From positions 124,001-188,000 of the forward strand of contig CAYXLI010000009.1 in assembly GCA_964464925.1 (NCBI GenBank): a stretch of 64,000 bases of DNA, in the 5' to 3' direction. Below, piece after piece: positions 35,093 through 43,035 of this stretch. The notes beneath the pieces are model-generated. The model ran no database searches, had not been told where the DNA came from, and saw only the letters and a program-made list of their open reading frames with translations. The stretch's first letter is position 1, and the number at the start of each line of letters is the position of its first letter. The position numbers and the translations under genes were made by a program. Source of the DNA: CAYXLI01 sp964464925 (GTDB lineage Bacteria; Acidobacteriota; Terriglobia; Bryobacterales; Bryobacteraceae).

Positions 35093-36667
35093 TCATGATA
35101 CCGGATCACCGCCGAAGCCGCCGCCTCCGGGGGTTTCAATTCGAAGAATGTCGCCGCTAAGCATCAAAGCCCTTGTTTTGCCGGAGAGACGAGTCTTTGA
35201 TTTACCTCGAAGTAACGTATTGCTCCCGGGTTTACCGTCCTTACCGCCATGCAGGCCGTAGGGGCCGCGCTGCCGCCGGTCCGTAAGGAGTGTGAGGTCC
35301 GCCGGAGTCAGAAATTCGTATTCGCGGACGATACCGTCTCCGCCTCGATTCTTCCCTTGGCCGCCCGAGCCCCGGCGAATGCCGTAGTTGCGGATCCGCA
35401 CCGGGTAGAGATGCTCAAAAGCCTCCACGGGTGTGTTCCAACTGTTAGTCATGTGGGTGTGAACGGCGGACAGCCCGGGTCCGTGAGGCCCCGCGCCCAT
35501 GCCGCCCGCGATGGTCTCGTAGTAGGCGAAGGCTTTATCGCGAAACGGATCCCAGCCACCGAAAGTCACGTTGTTCATCGTGCCGCAACTGGCCGCTGGA
35601 ATCCGGTCCGGCGCGGCTTGCGCGAGAGCACGGAAAAGCACGTCTGTGATGCGTTGCGAAGTCTCTACGTTGCCGGCCGCCATGGCCGCGGGCGGACGCG
35701 CATTCACGACGCTTCCCTCAGGAGCAACGATCTTCACGGGCCGAAGAAGCCCCGCGGTGAACGGCACATCTTCCTGGATGAGGCAGCGGAACGCATAGGT
35801 GACGGCCGCGACGGTGATGGCGAAGTTTGCGTTTACGGAGCCCGCAACCTGTGCCGCGGAACCGTTGAAATCCACGTCCGCGCGATCGGCTCCGATGCGA
35901 ATCGCCACCCGAATCGTGACAGGATCTTCCGTAATGCCGTCATTGTCCAGGACGTCTTCCGCGCGGTATTCACCGGGCGGCATCTGCCGGAGCACGGCCC
36001 GCATCATGCGCTCGCTGTAATCCTGCAGGCGCGCGATGTTGCGATTGACCGCGGGGAGCCCGTACCGCTGCACCAGTTCGAGGAGACGCAGTTCGCCGCG
36101 GCGCATGGCGGCAAGTTGCGCCAGCAGGTCGCCCTGGCGCTCCACAGGCGTGCGGACATTTGCCAGAATGAGCCCAAGCAGGGGCTCGTCTATCTTCCCC
36201 CGGCGCATGAGCAGCACGGGAGGGATGCGCAAACCTTCCTGATAGATCTCCCGCGCCAACGGCATGGAGCCGGGGCTCATGCCTCCTACATCGGAATGAT
36301 GCGCACGGCTGGCGACGTAGAAGGACGGCTTGCGGCGGGCGTCCAGGAATACCGCGGAAACAGCCGTAATATCGGGCAGATGAGTGCCTCCGCGGAACGG
36401 ATCGTTCACGATCGCTACATCGCCGGGCTCGAGGCGAAACGCCTCATTCACCGCCTTCACCGACATAGGCATGGCGCCCAGGTGGACCGGCATGTGGTCT
36501 CCCATGGCGACGGTTTCCCCGGCCGCATCGTAGACCGCGCACGAGTAATCGCGGCGCTCCTTGATGTTAGCCGAGAAGGACGCCTTGCGCAGAACTGCGC
36601 CCATCTCTTCCGCTATGGAAGCGAGCAGATGGCGAAAGAGTTCCAGCTCGATGGGATCGTGTTTCAC
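35093..36667 (-). CDS. hyuB: Hydantoinase B / oxoprolinase-type subunit
   Basis: 524 residues from a GTG that overlaps the upstream stop as GTGA. Diagnostic segments are ELFRHLLASIAEEMGAVLRKASFSANIKERRDYSCAVYDA, the MGDHMPVHLGAMP block, NDPFRGGTHLPDIT and the C-terminal TPGGGGFGGDP. HyuB proteins form the second subunit of ATP-dependent N-methylhydantoinases, 5-oxoprolinases or acetone carboxylases. The A subunit is not adjacent, which is unusual. The reaction is therefore open. Confidence 0.88.
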   Translation of the reverse strand: MKHDPIELELFRHLLASIAEEMGAVLRKASFSANIKERRDYSCAVYDAAGETVAMGDHMPVHLGAMPMSVKAVNEAFRLEPGDVAIVNDPFRGGTHLPDITAVSAVFLDARRKPSFYVASRAHHSDVGGMSPGSMPLAREIYQEGLRIPPVLLMRRGKIDEPLLGLILANVRTPVERQGDLLAQLAAMRRGELRLLELVQRYGLPAVNRNIARLQDYSERMMRAVLRQMPPGEYRAEDVLDNDGITEDPVTIRVAIRIGADRADVDFNGSAAQVAGSVNANFAITVAAVTYAFRCLIQEDVPFTAGLLRPVKIVAPEGSVVNARPPAAMAAGNVETSQRITDVLFRALAQAAPDRIPAASCGTMNNVTFGGWDPFRDKAFAYYETIAGGMGAGPHGPGLSAVHTHMTNSWNTPVEAFEHLYPVRIRNYGIRRGSGGQGKNRGGDGIVREYEFLTPADLTLLTDRRQRGPYGLHGGKDGKPGSNTLLRGKSKTRLSGKTRALMLSGDILRIETPGGGGFGGDPVS

Positions 36668-37539
36668 TTTTTCTTTTTCCTGGAGGGCTTCGTGTCCGAG
36701 TCCTGCGACTTCACGACAAACGTGCCGAGATCCTGCGGGTCAGTTTTCGCTTTTGCTTCGGACTCGGCGGTAGGAGGCGGCTCCTCCACCGTTTTCGGCT
36801 CGGGAGGCCTGCATTCGCCGGCCGAAATGGCGAAGCTCGCAAGGGCCGACCATTTACCGGCCTGATTCCGCTCGATCCGGTAGGTCTTCGTTGGGCCATC
36901 GGGACGGATGCGAACGTCGCGGGTGGGCGCTTGCGCTTTCCATGGGACCGGCTTCGGACTGACCTCGCGAATACTCCAGCTTTCGCCTCCGGTCATCGAC
37001 TCGTACAGTTCGTACCGCATCCCGTTCTCGTCGGCCTGCATTTTATCGACGATCATTTTGCCGGAAGTCCGCGAGTCGAAGCGGAACTTTTCGATTGCGC
37101 CGATTCTGGACTCGCCGGAAACCGGTGCACGCCGCCAGGTCTTACCGCCGTCGGTAGTCAGCAGAAAGAAGGGATCACGCGGGAAAGACTGGACCAGTTG
37201 ACCGCTGACCCAGCCCACCTCAAAGTCGATGAACTGGATGGCATCCAGAGCGGCGTTCTCATATCTCTTGGATGGCTCGGTCCAGGTCCTGCCCAGGTCC
37301 TCGCTGGATAGCAGGACGGACTCCAGTGTAATGGTCGCGGTGTGCAGGTTGCCGGTCAGGAAGAGTTTCGAGCCCACGACTTCCAGGTCGCTGAGTTCGA
37401 GAAACACGGGGCAGGGCTCCTCAAACGAGCAACTGAGTCCGAGCTTTTCAATGGCCTCCGGCTGGCAGGAAACGGCGAGTTTCTGCGGTGCCTGTGCCCA
37501 AGCGGCTAGCGGAATCAGCAGAGCAGCGAACAGCCTCAC
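36664..37539 (-). CDS. Secreted BNR/Asp-box repeat protein
   Basis: 291 residues from a GTG at 37539. The first 16 residues (MRLFAALLIPLAAWAQ) are a signal peptide. Asp-box motifs SxDxGxTW are visible: SSEDLGRTW, TTDGGKTW and the degenerate TGGESW. These indicate a beta-propeller of the sialidase or Ycf48 type. The C-terminus is a Lys-rich tail. I saw no sialidase active-site residues, so a binding role is more likely than hydrolysis. A -10 lies 6 nt upstream. Confidence 0.75.
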   Translation of the reverse strand: MRLFAALLIPLAAWAQAPQKLAVSCQPEAIEKLGLSCSFEEPCPVFLELSDLEVVGSKLFLTGNLHTATITLESVLLSSEDLGRTWTEPSKRYENAALDAIQFIDFEVGWVSGQLVQSFPRDPFFLLTTDGGKTWRRAPVSGESRIGAIEKFRFDSRTSGKMIVDKMQADENGMRYELYESMTGGESWSIREVSPKPVPWKAQAPTRDVRIRPDGPTKTYRIERNQAGKWSALASFAISAGECRPPEPKTVEEPPPTAESEAKAKTDPQDLGTFVVKSQDSDTKPSRKKKK

Positions 37540-37544
37540 ACAGC

Positions 37545-37551
37545 TATCATA
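37545..37551. promoter_or_regulatory. Overlapping divergent -10 elements, BNR gene and next gene
   Basis: The palindromic core CTATCATAG gives TATGAT on the minus strand (37551-37546), exactly 6 nt before the GTG of the BNR gene. It also gives TATCAT on the plus strand (37545-37550), 10 nt before the GTG at 37561. Both promoters share the same bases. Confidence 0.5.
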
Positions 37552-37560
37552 GTGGCGATT

Positions 37561-37971
37561 GTGAGCTTCTGGAGCAAGCTGTTTCCCAAGAAGGAAGAGC
37601 CGCTGCGCGGTGCGCCGGACGTGCGTCGTTTCAAGACTTACTCGGCCGAGAGCGGATTTGTCTATCTGTATTCGTTTTCGGGCATCCGTATGACGCACCG
37701 GGAAGATGCCGTTGGAACGGAATATGTCTTTGAAGTTACGGCAGACCGGAAGAAGTGGTGGCCGGCGAGCGTCTTCCTGAGCCACTCCACTTTGAACGCC
37801 TGGATGAGAGAGAACGGCCGCGATCTGAGCGCCAGCGAGCGTTATGGTATCGCCAAGCTTTCGCTTATTCAGATGTTGGATTCGCTTCAGGATCCGGCCG
37901 GGACGGCCGTGACCACCGCACCGGGAACGTGCGACCTGAGTGCGATCGCCGAAACACTGGATCTGCTGTAA
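37561..37971 (+). CDS. Hypothetical protein, acidobacterial type
   Basis: 136 residues. I chose the GTG at 37561 over the GTG at 37552 because the -10 ends one base before the earlier codon. The protein begins with a Trp/Phe-rich segment (SFWSKLFPKKEEPLRG) and has a mixed alpha/beta composition, with no signal peptide or membrane segment and no known domain to my eye. Codon usage resembles its neighbours. It is divergent from the BNR gene. Confidence 0.6.
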   Translation: MSFWSKLFPKKEEPLRGAPDVRRFKTYSAESGFVYLYSFSGIRMTHREDAVGTEYVFEVTADRKKWWPASVFLSHSTLNAWMRENGRDLSASERYGIAKLSLIQMLDSLQDPAGTAVTTAPGTCDLSAIAETLDLL

Positions 37972-38015
37972 ATGCAGCCGAAACGTTTTTCTTTTTGTTT
38001 CGATCAAACGTTCCG

Positions 38016-38264
38016 ATGATGTCCACGAGACGTCCCGAGGCGCAAGCCTTGCGGTCTGAACTTGAGTGTGCGTTTGAGGAGTACCGTCAGGCGGTGGAAG
38101 GCCTGCGAGCACACCTGCTCACCTTAGATAATGACCCATCGGACGAGCAACTCCGGGAGGTGGAGAAATGGCAGACGGAAGTAGCAGTCACGCTAGCCCT
38201 CTACCACGGACGAAAAACCCGGTACAGCCGCAAACTGTTCGGAAGGTCCGGCGCGATCGGGTGA
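38016..38264 (+). CDS. Small hypothetical helical protein
   Basis: 82 residues from the ATG at 38016 (or 38019). It is highly charged and predicted helical (EALRSELECAFEEYRQAVEGLRAHLL). No Shine-Dalgarno is visible before the ATG. It may be coupled to the gene upstream, which ends 44 bp away. The call rests on an open frame and reasonable composition only. Confidence 0.45.
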   Translation: MMSTRRPEAQALRSELECAFEEYRQAVEGLRAHLLTLDNDPSDEQLREVEKWQTEVAVTLALYHGRKTRYSRKLFGRSGAIG

Positions 38265-38380
38265 TTTTCGCCTTGCGCCACCAGGACTGCACATAAAGCT
38301 CCCACCCGGACCCCCTCCTCCAATTTAGCTGCCGCAGCAGTGCAGGCGCGCACGTCGACTGATGCCGGGCCGCAAAAACC

Positions 38381-38662
38381 TCACACCGGGTCAGTGTAAC
38401 TCACCGTAAACTTTTTGAACGAGTGAAATGTATATTTCAGGTTAATTCGAACCGAATACGACTGAGCCGAACCGATCTTCTTGCGGCTGTCGCTCATGAA
38501 CCCCTGGACGATGGCAGATGCCTGTTTGGGATCCGCAGCAGGGTTTTTAAGGTTCTGGTAGTACTCGTTTTCTGTAATGGATTCAGTGTATAAGACGGAT
38601 TTTTCCCTCGACCAATCGACATAGTCCGGGAACCTAAGTACCATCGCTGAACTACATGACAC
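38381..38662 (-). CDS. Possible hypothetical protein or gene remnant
   Basis: 93 residues from a GTG, or 87 from the ATG at 38644. It is Tyr- and Ser-rich (FPDYVDWSREKSVLYTESITENEYYQNLKN) and less GC-rich than neighbours, which suggests transfer or decay. No Shine-Dalgarno or clear -10 is seen and I recognise no family. It could be the 3' remnant of a larger gene. Confidence 0.35.
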   Translation of the reverse strand: MSCSSAMVLRFPDYVDWSREKSVLYTESITENEYYQNLKNPAADPKQASAIVQGFMSDSRKKIGSAQSYSVRINLKYTFHSFKKFTVSYTDPV

Positions 38663-38732
38663 GTTGTGACTTACAGTACAAAAACAATACTTAGAACTAA
38701 GGTAATCTCTAGGTGAACAAATCTACTAGTCA

Positions 38733-38746
38733 GGCACGAACAAAGC
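38733..38746 (+). promoter_or_regulatory. Candidate sigma-54 (-24/-12) promoter of the PEP-CTERM gene
   Basis: AGGCACGAACAAAGC has GG and GC separated by exactly 10 nt and matches GGCACG of the -24 element. The -12 box has AAGC instead of TTGC. The predicted start near 38757 would leave a leader of about 85 nt before the GTG. Confidence 0.4.
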
Positions 38747-38842
38747 ATGTTAAGCTACCCAGGTACAGCAGAGATGGGAACTGCGCGTGGAGTGTACTAC
38801 TCGCAGGCGAAAATCTCTGACTTTTACGGAGGGAAAGTCTCA

Positions 38843-39457
38843 GTGAAGAAAACGCTTCAACTCGCACTTCTTTTGATGGGCGCAATGGCTGTCTGCAGCG
38901 CCACCAGCGTGACGTATTCTACTAGCGCAACTTACAACGGATTCAATCCGCCTTATGTCGCTGCAGTCGATGGATCAGGTAACGAAGTCGACCTCGGGTT
39001 TCAGCAGATTGGTTCGTCGACCATCTCGACGCCTACGAATCTCAGCTTCGGCGAGATTATCGTGTCGTATTCGGCAGGACTAGGTGCAACTCCAGGCGCA
39101 ACCGTTTCCGTTCTGCCTGTGAGTTTCCAACTGACGATTTCCCAGAGCTCTCCGACGGCCGGTAACGTTGTGTTCAACGGGACCATCGCCGGTGCCGGTG
39201 GTGGAAATTGGCATGTGAGCTCCAATTCGAATGACGCGCAGGTCACCTTTACTTCGACTTCGGGGAGCGTCGATACGATCGCGTATCTCCTGACGAACAA
39301 CCCGCTCGGCCTTGTGGCTCCGGTCACGAACCTTGGTCATACCAGCATTCAGGGTTCCATCGTAGACGCCCCGGTTCCGGAACCGGCGACCCTCGCCATC
39401 TTCGGCGCTGGTCTTGCCGGTATCGGCCTGCTTCGCCGCCGGACCAAGAAGAGCTAA
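38843..39457 (+). CDS. PEP-CTERM sorting-domain protein
   Basis: 204 residues from the GTG at 38843, preceded by GGAGGG about 10 nt upstream. A signal peptide (KKTLQLALLLMGAMAVCSA) opens the protein. The body is Thr/Ser/Gly-rich. The end VPEPATLAIFGAGLAGIGLLRRRTKKS is a classical PEP-CTERM anchor: the PEP motif, a hydrophobic helix and a basic tail. Such proteins are cut by exosortase and are often part of the extracellular polysaccharide matrix. No exosortase is in the window. Confidence 0.88.
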   Translation: MKKTLQLALLLMGAMAVCSATSVTYSTSATYNGFNPPYVAAVDGSGNEVDLGFQQIGSSTISTPTNLSFGEIIVSYSAGLGATPGATVSVLPVSFQLTISQSSPTAGNVVFNGTIAGAGGGNWHVSSNSNDAQVTFTSTSGSVDTIAYLLTNNPLGLVAPVTNLGHTSIQGSIVDAPVPEPATLAIFGAGLAGIGLLRRRTKKS

Positions 39458-39480
39458 CTGAACTGTAGAGTTCTTACCGA

Positions 39481-39518
39481 AGCGGGTGATCCGAACAGGA
39501 TCACCCGCTTTTGCTTTT
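39481..39518 (+). terminator. Intrinsic terminator after the PEP-CTERM gene
   Basis: AGCGGGTGATCC and GGATCACCCGCT form a perfect 12-bp stem with a 5-nt loop, followed by TTTGCTTTT. It is the strongest terminator in the window and isolates the PEP-CTERM gene. Confidence 0.9.
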
Positions 39519-39560
39519 GGCGGGCACCCATTTGCACGCTATCGGTTAACATAAAGCGAG

Positions 39561-40352
39561 ATGTCTGTGCCTCCCATTCCGCCGCCGATCGAGCAGATGG
39601 GGAATCGTCCGTTCGCCTTCTATCCGTCCATCCTGAACATTGAACATAATGAATGGATTTTCCGGCGATCCACGTGGTCGGAGATTCTGGTTCTGAATAC
39701 AAAGACGAACGCGGAGCTATGGATTCCGCGCCGTTTTCTGGGTGAAGTGTCGCGCATCGAGGAACCGGTCATGATCGTCGGGTTGCTGAAGGAATTGGAG
39801 TACCGGGCGGGTCAGGTAATGCCGCATGAGCGCCGGGTGATCGAGATGCCGCGTGCGGTCAACGAGGGCTACCGGCCGTTGGCAACGGCAACCGAGCCCA
39901 GTTCCCCTGCCCCGGCCCCGGTGGTGGGAATCCGCCTGGAGAGCGGGACAGAGTCGCGCATCGGGCGCCTGATCGGAGCCGTACTGGTTCTGGGGATTGT
40001 CGCGTGCGTGGTGCTGGTTGGATTCTTCCGGGGAACCCGCGACGGTACGCGCGTGGTCTACAGCACGGTGATCCAGAACGAACTCGGCCTGAGCGCGGAC
40101 GACGACTATTTCGCTGTGGTCCGCAAGCTCGGCGAGCCCTCCGTAGACCGCTGGAGATCTGACAAGGGCGAGATTCAGTATCGTGTCCTGGGCTACCCTT
40201 CGCAGGGGATCAACATCATCCTGATGGGCGAGGATCGAAACAAGGCCAAGTACATTGGAGCGCTCGATAAGAACTGGCGTCCGGTACACACTGTTTCGCT
40301 GCCTGGCGGCACGAATAGCAGCGCGATGCTCCGATCCATCCCGAAGTTTTAG
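39561..40352 (+). CDS. Hypothetical membrane protein
   Basis: 263 residues. The N-terminal 100 residues are cytoplasmic in character (NRPFAFYPSILNIEHNEWIFRRSTWSEILVLNTKT). A Pro-rich linker follows, then one transmembrane helix near residues 137-155 (LIGAVLVLGIVACVVLVGF) and a C-terminal domain of about 100 residues. No family recognised. A TAACAT hexamer ends 8 nt before the ATG. Confidence 0.65.
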   Translation: MSVPPIPPPIEQMGNRPFAFYPSILNIEHNEWIFRRSTWSEILVLNTKTNAELWIPRRFLGEVSRIEEPVMIVGLLKELEYRAGQVMPHERRVIEMPRAVNEGYRPLATATEPSSPAPAPVVGIRLESGTESRIGRLIGAVLVLGIVACVVLVGFFRGTRDGTRVVYSTVIQNELGLSADDDYFAVVRKLGEPSVDRWRSDKGEIQYRVLGYPSQGINIILMGEDRNKAKYIGALDKNWRPVHTVSLPGGTNSSAMLRSIPKF

Positions 40353-40373
40353 AATCCTCTTCCCCGCCAGCTT

Positions 40374-40379
40374 TAAGAT
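40374..40379 (+). promoter_or_regulatory. -10 of the aminotransferase gene
   Basis: TAAGAT ends exactly 6 nt before the ATG. The intervening GGAGAC is too close to act as a normal Shine-Dalgarno. No good -35 is visible. Confidence 0.4.
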
Positions 40380-40385
40380 GGAGAC

Positions 40386-41567
40386 ATGTCCACTGCCGTG
40401 ACCGCACCCGCTGTTGCCGCGTCCGCTCTCGAAGTGCCGCATTCGCGGATCAGGGAACTGGCGGAGATCGCGATGGGCATGGAGGGAGTGCTGAAGCTCT
40501 ACTTCGGCGAATCGAACCTTCCAACGCCTGAGTTCATCAAGCGCGCGGCTCAGAAAGCCATGGCCGACGGGTTTACCTTTTACACAGAAAATGCGGGCAT
40601 GCCGTCGCTGCGCAAGACACTTGCGCGGTACTACCAGGAGATCCATGGCGTGGTACTCGATTGGGCGTCAGAGTTTGTTGTGACGGCTTCGGGGGTACAG
40701 GCGCTGCACCTGGCGATCCGATGCGTGCTGGATCCGGGTGATGAGGCGATCGTGCTGACTCCGGCATGGCCGAACGGATCGGCAATCGTACAGATGTCGA
40801 ACGCGAAAGTGCGGCAGGTAGCGCATGTGCTGCGCGGGGACCGGTATGGAATCGATATGGCTGGACTGGAGGCGGCGGTTACCCCGAGAACCCGGCTGCT
40901 GCTTTATACCTCGCCATCGAATCCGCTGGGGTGGGTGGCGACGGAAGAGGAGCAGCAGCAATTGCTCGACTTTGCCCGCCGGCACGGGCTATGGCTGATG
41001 GCGGACGAAGTTTATGAGCGGCTGGATTATATCCATCCGTCCGCGACACCGACGATTCTGAAGAAGGCGACGCGGGACGATGCTGTCATCGTGGTGCAGT
41101 CGTTTTCAAAGAGCTACTGCATGACGGGCTGGCGGCTCGGCTGGATTGCGGCGCGGCGGGACCTGGCGGCGCGGGCCACGCAGTTGAACGAGTTCGTGGT
41201 GTCCCATGCGCCTACGTTTACACAGAAGGCCGGAGAGACGGCGCTGCTGTGGGGCGAGGAGACGCTGCGGGAAATGATCCGGCAACTGAAAGCGAACCGG
41301 GACTTCTGCCTGGCGGCTCTGCGTTCGGTGAAGGGAGTGACCGTGCCGTCGCCGGACGGAGCGTTCTATCTTTTCCCGAAGATCGAGGGGCTGACCGATT
41401 CGTTCGCGCTCTGCAAAGAGATACTGCTGGAGGAAAAGGTGGGGCTGGCGCCGGGCGTTGCGTTCGGCAACGGGGGCGAAGGCTCCATCCGGCTGTGCTA
41501 CGCGGCGGACATGACGGTGCTGGAGCCCGCGATGGAGCGCATTGTCCGTTTCCTCCAGGCGCGCTGA
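40386..41567 (+). CDS. PLP-dependent class I/II aminotransferase
   Basis: 393 residues. The PLP lysine lies in VVQSFSKSYCMTGWRLGWIA (SFSKxxxxxGWRxGW) and the PLP-contacting Asp and Tyr in LMADEVYERL. The nucleotide-like loop is TASGVQALHLAIRC. The class covers aspartate, aromatic and similar amino-group transfers; the substrate cannot be fixed from sequence. The gene ends where the convergent ATPase gene ends, with no gap. Confidence 0.9.
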   Translation: MSTAVTAPAVAASALEVPHSRIRELAEIAMGMEGVLKLYFGESNLPTPEFIKRAAQKAMADGFTFYTENAGMPSLRKTLARYYQEIHGVVLDWASEFVVTASGVQALHLAIRCVLDPGDEAIVLTPAWPNGSAIVQMSNAKVRQVAHVLRGDRYGIDMAGLEAAVTPRTRLLLYTSPSNPLGWVATEEEQQQLLDFARRHGLWLMADEVYERLDYIHPSATPTILKKATRDDAVIVVQSFSKSYCMTGWRLGWIAARRDLAARATQLNEFVVSHAPTFTQKAGETALLWGEETLREMIRQLKANRDFCLAALRSVKGVTVPSPDGAFYLFPKIEGLTDSFALCKEILLEEKVGLAPGVAFGNGGEGSIRLCYAADMTVLEPAMERIVRFLQAR

Positions 41568-42842
41568 TCAGGATCGGGCGAAGTAGAGGGCCGCGGCGCG
41601 TTCGAGATCGCCGCGGTTCATGCGAATTTCACGGTTTTCATAGCGGCTGATCGACTCCAGAATTGTGCAGATATCCGCCGGATAGCAGGCGCGCAGTTCC
41701 GAGCGGCCCTCGCGCAGGCAGAGGCGGCGGAGGAACTCCGCACTCTCCGGTTCCGTTTGGATCCCCCGGCTCTCGGCAACGCGATAGAAAATCTGATCGA
41801 AGACGCTGGCTTCGCACGCCTCGATATAGATCTTATTGTGAATACGGCGAAGGAAGGCCTCGTCCGCCAGATCGGCAGGATCGAGGTTGGTGGAAAAGAC
41901 GACCAGCAATTCGAACGGAATCTGGAACTTCACGCCATAGCGCAAGGTGAGATAGTCCACGCGGCGATCGAGCGGGACGATCCAGCGGTTCAGCAGGTCG
42001 CGAGGGGACATGAGCTGGCGGCCGAAGTCGTCAATGATAAAGATGCCGTTGTTGGCCTTCATCTGCAGAGGGGCGGCGTAGATACCGGAGGACTCGTCCA
42101 GCCGCAGTTCGACCATGCTGGGAATGAGTTCGCCGCCCACGACGATGCAAGGGCGGCGGCAGAGCACCCAGCGCGGATCGATAGAGGGGTCGTCCTGCTC
42201 GAGCCGCTGGTGGACGACCGGATCGTACAAGCTGATAATCTGGCCGTCTACTTCGACCGCGTAAGGGATGAGGATTGCGTCCCGGTAGACGCGGAGCATG
42301 CGTTCCGCAATGGACGTCTTGCCGTTTCCGGTGGGTCCGTAGAGAAAGATCGAATTGTGGGAGATGAGGGCGGGCCCTAGCTGGTCCAGCAGGCGGTCCG
42401 TGATCACCAGGTCAGAAAACGCTTCGCGAAGCGCCCTACGGTCTACATCGAGGTGGACTGCCTGGGTGTGGGTGGCCGCGTGATAATCCTTCAGCGAGAC
42501 GGGCGCTGAACCGGCGTACTGGCTGACCTGGAAACGATCGCCCGCGAGTTGGCGGCCTGCCTGCGAGAGGACGAAGGAATAGTCGTTCCCGACCATGCCC
42601 TTCACCTCCACCAACTGCTGCTGGCGCATGTGGCGGAAGGCGGCGTCAATGATCGGAATGGACAGCCGCAGCTTTTCACTGAGTGTGGATAGGGTGGAGT
42701 ATCCCTCCAGCAGCAGCCGGCGCAACATCAGGTCGAGGACGAGCGCCTGCGAGATTCCCAGATCCTCAAAGGTCTGGGGGATCGTGGGACAGAAACGGGA
42801 CGTCATCGGGGTGCCAGGGGCGAAGGTAGCCATTTCCTCCAT
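41568..42842 (-). CDS. AAA-type ATPase with N-terminal winged-helix-like domain
   Basis: 424 residues from the ATG at 42842; the ATG at 42833 is an alternative. Residues 25-110 are helical and DNA-binding-like (LRRLLLEGYSTLSTLSEKLRLSIPIIDAAFRHMRQQQLVEV). Walker A is LYGPTGNGKTS, Walker B IFIIDDFGRQL and the sensor LVVFSTNLDP. The family occurs in Acidobacteriota and related groups as a standalone protein, and I do not know its partner. The pairing of a winged helix with an AAA core hints at a regulator or chaperone that works on a specific complex. Confidence 0.75.
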   Translation of the reverse strand: MEEMATFAPGTPMTSRFCPTIPQTFEDLGISQALVLDLMLRRLLLEGYSTLSTLSEKLRLSIPIIDAAFRHMRQQQLVEVKGMVGNDYSFVLSQAGRQLAGDRFQVSQYAGSAPVSLKDYHAATHTQAVHLDVDRRALREAFSDLVITDRLLDQLGPALISHNSIFLYGPTGNGKTSIAERMLRVYRDAILIPYAVEVDGQIISLYDPVVHQRLEQDDPSIDPRWVLCRRPCIVVGGELIPSMVELRLDESSGIYAAPLQMKANNGIFIIDDFGRQLMSPRDLLNRWIVPLDRRVDYLTLRYGVKFQIPFELLVVFSTNLDPADLADEAFLRRIHNKIYIEACEASVFDQIFYRVAESRGIQTEPESAEFLRRLCLREGRSELRACYPADICTILESISRYENREIRMNRGDLERAAALYFARS

Positions 42843-43035
42843 ATAATCGGCGGGGTTAGGGGAGAGCGTTAGGGAGGCGAGGCGGATGGCGCTTCCACAG
42901 GGCATCTTGGTTAGGGAAAGCGTCCGTTGCAGGAAGCGCCACTCGCTTTTAATTGGCCTTATTGGAGCATGGGCGCCGGAGATCCAACGACGGAAATGGG
43001 GCTAAATCGCAGAATTCGGTGGCGAGACGGACTCT

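Larger units (their letters stand above)
38265..38842. other. AT-richer intergenic region with one weak gene candidate
   Basis: This is the longest gap without a firm gene. It holds a possible minus-strand gene (38381-38662), an inverted repeat CTTAG-AA-CTAAG near 38691-38702, and a GG-N10-GC sigma-54-like site at 38733-38746. Base composition is visibly lower in GC than its surroundings between about 38390 and 38760. Confidence 0.5.

Noticed and set aside
36664..38112. 482-codon reading of the BNR gene
   Set aside because: The signal peptide starts at 37539; the extension is antisense to two plus-strand genes.
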